Below, piece after piece: positions 7,658-11,110 of a DNA stretch of 11,110 bases. The translations under genes and the position numbers were made by a program. The notes beneath the pieces are model-generated. The model ran no database searches, was not told where the DNA came from, and saw only the letters and a list, made by a program, of their open reading frames with translations. The stretch is from Bacteroidota bacterium (lineage in GTDB: Bacteria; Bacteroidota; Bacteroidia; NS11-12g; UBA9320): the NCBI GenBank assembly GCA_003484585.1, contig DNBZ01000249.1, positions 1 through 11,110 on the forward strand, read 5' to 3'. Position 1 is the first letter of the stretch; each line of letters opens with the position of its first letter.

Positions 7658-7665
7658 TACCTTTG
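7658..7665 (+). promoter_or_regulatory. Promoter -7 element of prfA
   Basis: TACCTTTG matches TAnnTTTG exactly, with a TTG at 7635-7637 placed 20 bp upstream as the -33 element. It ends 13 bases before the prfA ATG at 7679, so the leader should be under ten bases. This is the best-formed promoter in the window. Confidence 0.82.
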
Positions 7666-7678
7666 CACACTTATAATT

Positions 7679-8746
7679 ATGCTCGAAACATTAGAGGGAA
7701 TATATGCCCGTTTTAAACAAGTAGAACTTTTACTTAGTAGCCCTGAGGTAGCATCGGACATGAAGCGTTTTACCAAGTTGAACAAAGAATATAGTGATCT
7801 AAAACAAATTGTAGAATGCTATTTCGAGTACAAAAATATTCTAACGAACCTTGCTGAGGCCAAAGAAATGCTAGATAGTGATGACCCTGAGATGAAGGAG
7901 ATGGCTAAAGAGGAATTCGAATCCCTTATCGAGAAGCAGAGCCCGATAGAGGAGAAAATAAAATTACTCCTCATACCTAAGGATCCTGAGGACGATAAAA
8001 ATGCAATGGTAGAGATACGTGCTGGAGCAGGTGGTGACGAGGCAAGCATTTTTGCTGGTGATCTATTCCGGATGTATAGCAAGTTCTTTGATAACCAAGG
8101 GTGGAAGCATGAAATTATGGATATCACAGAAGGTACAGCTGGAGGATATAAAGAGATAATAGTAAAGGTAGAAGGCAATGAGATCTTCGGGACACTAAAA
8201 TTTGAAGCAGGAGTGCACCGTGTGCAGCGAGTGCCCGATACAGAAACCCAAGGCAGAGTCCATACTTCTGCTGCCACAGTAGCAGTACTGCCAGAGGTAG
8301 AAGAAATAGACTTAGTTATAAACCCTGCAGATATAGATATGCAGACCTCCCGATCTGGTGGTGCAGGTGGTCAAAACGTAAATAAGGTAGAGACCAAAGT
8401 ACAACTCACGCACAAACCAAGCGGCATAGTAGTAGTATGCTCTCAGGCTCGCTCGCAGCTGGCCAATAGAGTGATAGCTATGGACATGATAAGAGCTAAG
8501 TTATACGATATAGAGCTAGTGAAGCGAAATGGTGATATAGCAGCAAAAAGAAAAACAATGGTAAGTACGGGTGACCGTTCTGCAAAAATCAGGACTTATA
8601 ACTACCCACAAGGTAGAGTTACAGATCACCGCATTAATCTGACGCTCTATAATCTAAATGGAGTTATGAATGGAGATATTGCTGAGATTATAGACGCATT
8701 AAAAATGGCGGAAAATGCAGAAAAGCTAAAAGTAGGCGGATTGTAA
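7679..8746 (+). CDS. prfA: Peptide chain release factor 1
   Basis: This 355-residue protein ends translation at UAA and UAG codons by triggering hydrolysis of peptidyl-tRNA in the ribosome. The stop-codon reading tripeptide is P186-D187-T188 in the segment [18 protein letters not shown], the P-x-T type of RF1 rather than the SPF of RF2. The catalytic loop [14 protein letters not shown] holds GGQ at 230-232. An N-terminal coiled helical domain (about 1-105) and the C-terminal segment to residue 355 complete the usual architecture, and length is close to the E. coli protein (360). The methyltransferase gene prmC, which modifies the GGQ glutamine and often neighbours prfA, is not in this window. 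Seven of the eight stop codons visible here are UAA or UAG, so nearly all would be read by this factor. Transcribed from its own promoter. Confidence 0.97.
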   Translation: MLETLEGIYARFKQVELLLSSPEVASDMKRFTKLNKEYSDLKQIVECYFEYKNILTNLAEAKEMLDSDDPEMKEMAKEEFESLIEKQSPIEEKIKLLLIPKDPEDDKNAMVEIRAGAGGDEASIFAGDLFRMYSKFFDNQGWKHEIMDITEGTAGGYKEIIVKVEGNEIFGTLKFEAGVHRVQRVPDTETQGRVHTSAATVAVLPEVEEIDLVINPADIDMQTSRSGGAGGQNVNKVETKVQLTHKPSGIVVVCSQARSQLANRVIAMDMIRAKLYDIELVKRNGDIAAKRKTMVSTGDRSAKIRTYNYPQGRVTDHRINLTLYNLNGVMNGDIAEIIDALKMAENAEKLKVGGL

Positions 8747-8758
8747 TCGTTTTACAAT
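8740..8758 (+). terminator. Weak hairpin at the end of prfA, possible terminator
   Basis: ATTGTAA (8740-8746) pairs with TTACAAT (8752-8758) around a 5-base loop, and the left arm includes the prfA stop codon. The stem is AT-rich and is followed by ATTTATT rather than a proper T run, so termination would be inefficient. A protein-binding palindrome is an alternative reading. Confidence 0.3.
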
Positions 8759-8794
8759 ATTTATTCACAAAAAGACGCCAAATATGCGATTTTA

Positions 8795-8818
8795 ACTGCA
8801 AAATTATATTTTTGCAGT
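8795..8818. promoter_or_regulatory. Palindromic operator candidate over the glutamine synthetase promoter
   Basis: ACTGCAAAA (8795-8803) and TTTTGCAGT (8810-8818) are perfect 9-bp inverted arms with a 6-bp spacer. The 24-bp size is typical of a site for a dimeric helix-turn-helix protein. The site covers the whole -7 element (8807-8814), the position where a bound repressor would block transcription. It ends about where the transcript is expected to start and is not followed by a T run, so a terminator is unlikely. The regulator is unknown; nitrogen control is inferred from the downstream gene. Confidence 0.6.
8807..8814 (+). promoter_or_regulatory. Promoter -7 element of the type III glutamine synthetase gene
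   Basis: TATTTTTG matches TAnnTTTG and ends 20 bases before the ATG at 8835. No TTG is present at the usual -33 distance, so the promoter may depend on an activator or be weak without one. It is entirely enclosed by the inverted repeat 8795-8818. The leader is A-rich (AAAATAGATAATA) with no Shine-Dalgarno sequence. Confidence 0.72.
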
Positions 8819-8834
8819 CAAAATAGATAATAAT

Positions 8835-10997
8835 ATGCGTCGCGAAGCACTAAAAACCGTCCTTTCTAGAAAAAACAAATTTTCTTACAAGGGAGATGTC
8901 TCTTTCACTAAGCTATATAATTCTAATGTTTTCGATGATCTCGCTATGCGAGATTTTCTTAGCAAAGAAGCATATGAGTCTGTAAGTAAATCTGTAAAAG
9001 AAGGCCAAACCATAAACAGAAAAATGGCAGAGCACGTAGCTTCTGGAATGAAGCAATGGGCTCTTAGCAAGGGTGCTTCTCACTACACGCATTGGTTTCA
9101 ACCACTAACGGGATCTACAGCAGAAAAACATGATTCTTTCTGGGAACCTAGCAATGGGAAAGCCGTAGAAAAATTCTCTGCAAACGCACTTGTACAGCAA
9201 GAGCCAGATGCATCTAGTCTCCCAAACGGTGGACTACGAAACACCTTTGAGGCCAGAGGATACACAGCTTGGGACCCTTCATCACCTGCATTTATCCACG
9301 AAAACACTACAGGGAGGACACTGTGTATACCTACCGTATTCGTTTCGTATAATGGGGAAGCATTAGACTACAAAGCACCGTTACTCAAATCTATAAGTTT
9401 AATAGACAAAGCCACCACAGATATCTGCAAATACTTTCTGAAAAAGGTCACTTCATGCTCAGTATCTCTAGGTATAGAGCAGGAATACTTCTTAGTAGAT
9501 GAAGCTATGTTTAACGCACGCCCCGATTTAGTAATGTGTGGCAGAACACTATTAGGTCACGCCCCAGCCAAAGGTCAACAGATGGATGACCACTACTTTG
9601 GTGCTATACCAGATCGTGTATTTAACTATATGTTTGAGCTAGAAATAGAAGCAGCCAAACTAGGTATACCTCTAAAAACGAGACATAATGAAGTAGCTCC
9701 AGGGCAATATGAATGTGCTCCTATGTTCGAAGATGTAAACCTGGCAGTAGATCACAATCAGCTGCTCATGGACATAATGGATCAGGTGGCTTGCAAGCAC
9801 CATTTCAAAGTACTACTTCACGAAAAACCATTCGCAGGAATAAATGGAAGCGGAAAGCACAATAACTGGTCACTATTGACCAATACAGGCGTCAACCTTC
9901 TTTCTCCAGGAAACGACCCCAACTCAAACTTACTTTTCCTTACTATATTCATCAATACAATAAAAGCTCTACATGACAATGCAGACATTATTAGAGCGAG
10001 TATCGCAAGTGCTTCAAATGATCATAGACTTGGTGCCAATGAAGCTCCCCCTGCTATTATTTCTGCATTTATAGGATCTAAACTTACAGATGTCTTAAAT
10101 GCCTTTTTAGAAGATGGCAAAGCAAGTGACAAAGACGACAAAAAGTCTATCAACATAGATCAGATACCAGAAATACTGAGAGATAATACAGATAGAAACA
10201 GAACATCTCCATTCGCATTCACAGGAAATAAATTTGAGCTACGAGCTGTTGGATCTTCCACTAACTCAGCACAACCTATGACTGCACTAAATAGTGCAGT
10301 AGCTAACCAGCTCATCATCTTTAAAACTGCAGTAGATAAAGCAATAGCTCAAGGAACAGACCAAAAAGCAGCGATAGTAAAAGAACTAAAAGACGTCTTA
10401 AGAAGTGCTCAAAATGTTCTTTTCGAAGGAAATAACTACAGTGAAGAATGGGCTAAGGAAGCAGAAAAAAGAGGTCTTGGTAATGTGAAAAATACAGCGG
10501 AAGCACTTCGAGCTTATATTGGCAAACAAGCCATAGAAACTTTTGTGAATAATGGGATCTTTACAAAAGAGGAACTCCACGCCAGATTTGAGATAATGCT
10601 GGAGGAGTACATTAAGAAAATACAAATAGAAGGAAGAGTCTTAGGAGATTTAGTATATACCTACATCATACCTCCATCGATAGAGTACCTATCTACTTTA
10701 GCTCTAAACGTGAAAGCACTTAAAGATGCTGGACTGCCAGTGGGCGAGACACAGTCCGATCTGATAAAGCAAATATCAGCACATATAGACGCTGCTAAAA
10801 GCAAAACAGATAAAATGGTAGATGCCCGTAAAAAGGCTAATAATGATACAGATACCGAAAAAATGGCTATAGCTTATCACTACACGGTAAAAGAAACATT
10901 TGACGACATCAGATACCACGTAGACAAACTAGAGCAGCTTGTAGATGACAAAATCTGGGAACTCCCAAAATATCGAGAATTGCTCTTCACAAAATAG
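8835..10997 (+). CDS. glnN: Glutamine synthetase type III
   Basis: Makes glutamine from glutamate, ammonia and ATP, the main ammonium-assimilating step, in the cytoplasm. At 720 residues it is far longer than type I or II enzymes (about 350-470) and close to the roughly 730-residue Bacteroides GlnN. An N-terminal type III region (about 1-200) contains HWFQPLTG (86-93) and EKHDSFW (97-103). The catalytic part carries GIEQEYF (213-219, metal-binding glutamates), KTRHNEVAPGQYE (281-293), GINGSGKHNNWS (335-346) and HRLGANEAPPAI (397-408). NRTSPFAFTGNKFELRAVGSS (454-474) holds the arginine and glutamate conserved near the active site, and a helical C-terminal region follows. No adenylylation-type context is seen, so control is likely transcriptional or by direct effectors. 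It stands alone between its own promoter, which carries a palindrome, and a strong terminator, so it is probably monocistronic. Confidence 0.96.
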   Translation: MRREALKTVLSRKNKFSYKGDVSFTKLYNSNVFDDLAMRDFLSKEAYESVSKSVKEGQTINRKMAEHVASGMKQWALSKGASHYTHWFQPLTGSTAEKHDSFWEPSNGKAVEKFSANALVQQEPDASSLPNGGLRNTFEARGYTAWDPSSPAFIHENTTGRTLCIPTVFVSYNGEALDYKAPLLKSISLIDKATTDICKYFLKKVTSCSVSLGIEQEYFLVDEAMFNARPDLVMCGRTLLGHAPAKGQQMDDHYFGAIPDRVFNYMFELEIEAAKLGIPLKTRHNEVAPGQYECAPMFEDVNLAVDHNQLLMDIMDQVACKHHFKVLLHEKPFAGINGSGKHNNWSLLTNTGVNLLSPGNDPNSNLLFLTIFINTIKALHDNADIIRASIASASNDHRLGANEAPPAIISAFIGSKLTDVLNAFLEDGKASDKDDKKSINIDQIPEILRDNTDRNRTSPFAFTGNKFELRAVGSSTNSAQPMTALNSAVANQLIIFKTAVDKAIAQGTDQKAAIVKELKDVLRSAQNVLFEGNNYSEEWAKEAEKRGLGNVKNTAEALRAYIGKQAIETFVNNGIFTKEELHARFEIMLEEYIKKIQIEGRVLGDLVYTYIIPPSIEYLSTLALNVKALKDAGLPVGETQSDLIKQISAHIDAAKSKTDKMVDARKKANNDTDTEKMAIAYHYTVKETFDDIRYHVDKLEQLVDDKIWELPKYRELLFTK

Positions 10998-11019
10998 TAC
11001 ATAGAAACCACCAAAACAT

Positions 11020-11063
11020 AAGAGCTCTTGAGTTATATTAAGACATAATTCAGGAGCTTTTTT
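11020..11063 (+). terminator. Rho-independent terminator after the glutamine synthetase gene
   Basis: The arms 11023-11036 (AGCTCTTGAGTTAT) and 11045-11058 (ATAATTCAGGAGCT) pair over 14 positions with two G-U wobbles around an 8-base loop. The stem is followed directly by six T residues (11058-11063), and A residues before the left arm can extend pairing into them. The stem begins 25 bases after the stop codon at 10997. This is a textbook intrinsic terminator. Confidence 0.9.
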
Positions 11064-11110
11064 ATGCCATTAAATTATTAATTTGCTTTTGGCAACAGAA
11101 TTTTGGATTT
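11064..11110. other. Short non-coding end of the window
   Basis: I see no gene in these 47 bases after the terminator. TTAATTTG at 11078-11085 is one base from the -7 consensus, but there is no -33 partner and no following gene to judge it by. Confidence 0.4.

Noticed and set aside
7819-8277. Minus-strand open frame of 152 codons inside prfA
   Set aside because: It lies wholly within the conserved prfA coding region; its serine- and proline-rich translation looks like an antisense shadow, with no promoter.
11078-11085. TTAATTTG as a promoter for a gene beyond the right edge
   Set aside because: One mismatch to the -7 consensus, no TTG at the -33 distance, and no downstream start visible in the window.

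Overview
The window looks like chromosomal DNA from a member of the Bacteroidetes (Bacteroidota). It is AT-rich, and five intergenic gaps carry the phylum's TAnnTTTG -7 promoter element. There are no convincing Shine-Dalgarno sequences, and A-rich stretches precede the starts instead. The glutamine synthetase is the large type III form typical of this group. The sequence alone does not place it below phylum. The content is housekeeping rather than accessory: no mobile element, CRISPR array, tRNA or rRNA was seen. No stretch longer than about 115 bases lacks a gene.

Left part, minus strand (1-3207): a tightly packed operon reads right to left. It runs tyrS (tyrosyl-tRNA synthetase), a flavin reductase-family protein, an unrecognised protein with two membrane segments, and an NAD(P)H-dependent FMN reductase-like protein cut by the window edge. 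Junctions are 3 bp, 0 bp and a 4-bp ATGA overlap, so the four genes are almost certainly co-transcribed. Two flavin-binding proteins therefore flank an unknown membrane protein. This is the most plausible place here for an undescribed functional partnership, though the evidence is only gene order.

Centre and right, plus strand (3299-10997): polA (DNA polymerase I with intact 5' nuclease, proofreading and polymerase motifs), an lpxH-like UDP-2,3-diacylglucosamine diphosphatase (lipid A synthesis) overlapped by a secreted propeller-like protein of unknown function, prfA (release factor 1), and a type III glutamine synthetase followed by a strong rho-independent terminator. polA, lpxH, prfA and the glutamine synthetase gene each have their own promoter a few bases upstream of the start, so these genes are mostly independent units with very short leaders.

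The most interesting signals are regulatory. The 91-bp divergent tyrS/polA gap holds back-to-back promoters sharing TACyTTTGACCA, plus a perfect 10-bp inverted repeat bracketing the polA -7 box and covering its start codon. A perfect 9-bp inverted repeat with a 6-bp spacer sits on the -7 box of the glutamine synthetase gene and looks like an operator. The tyrS start is placed at the ATG at 3207, because the upstream TTG lies inside the promoter.
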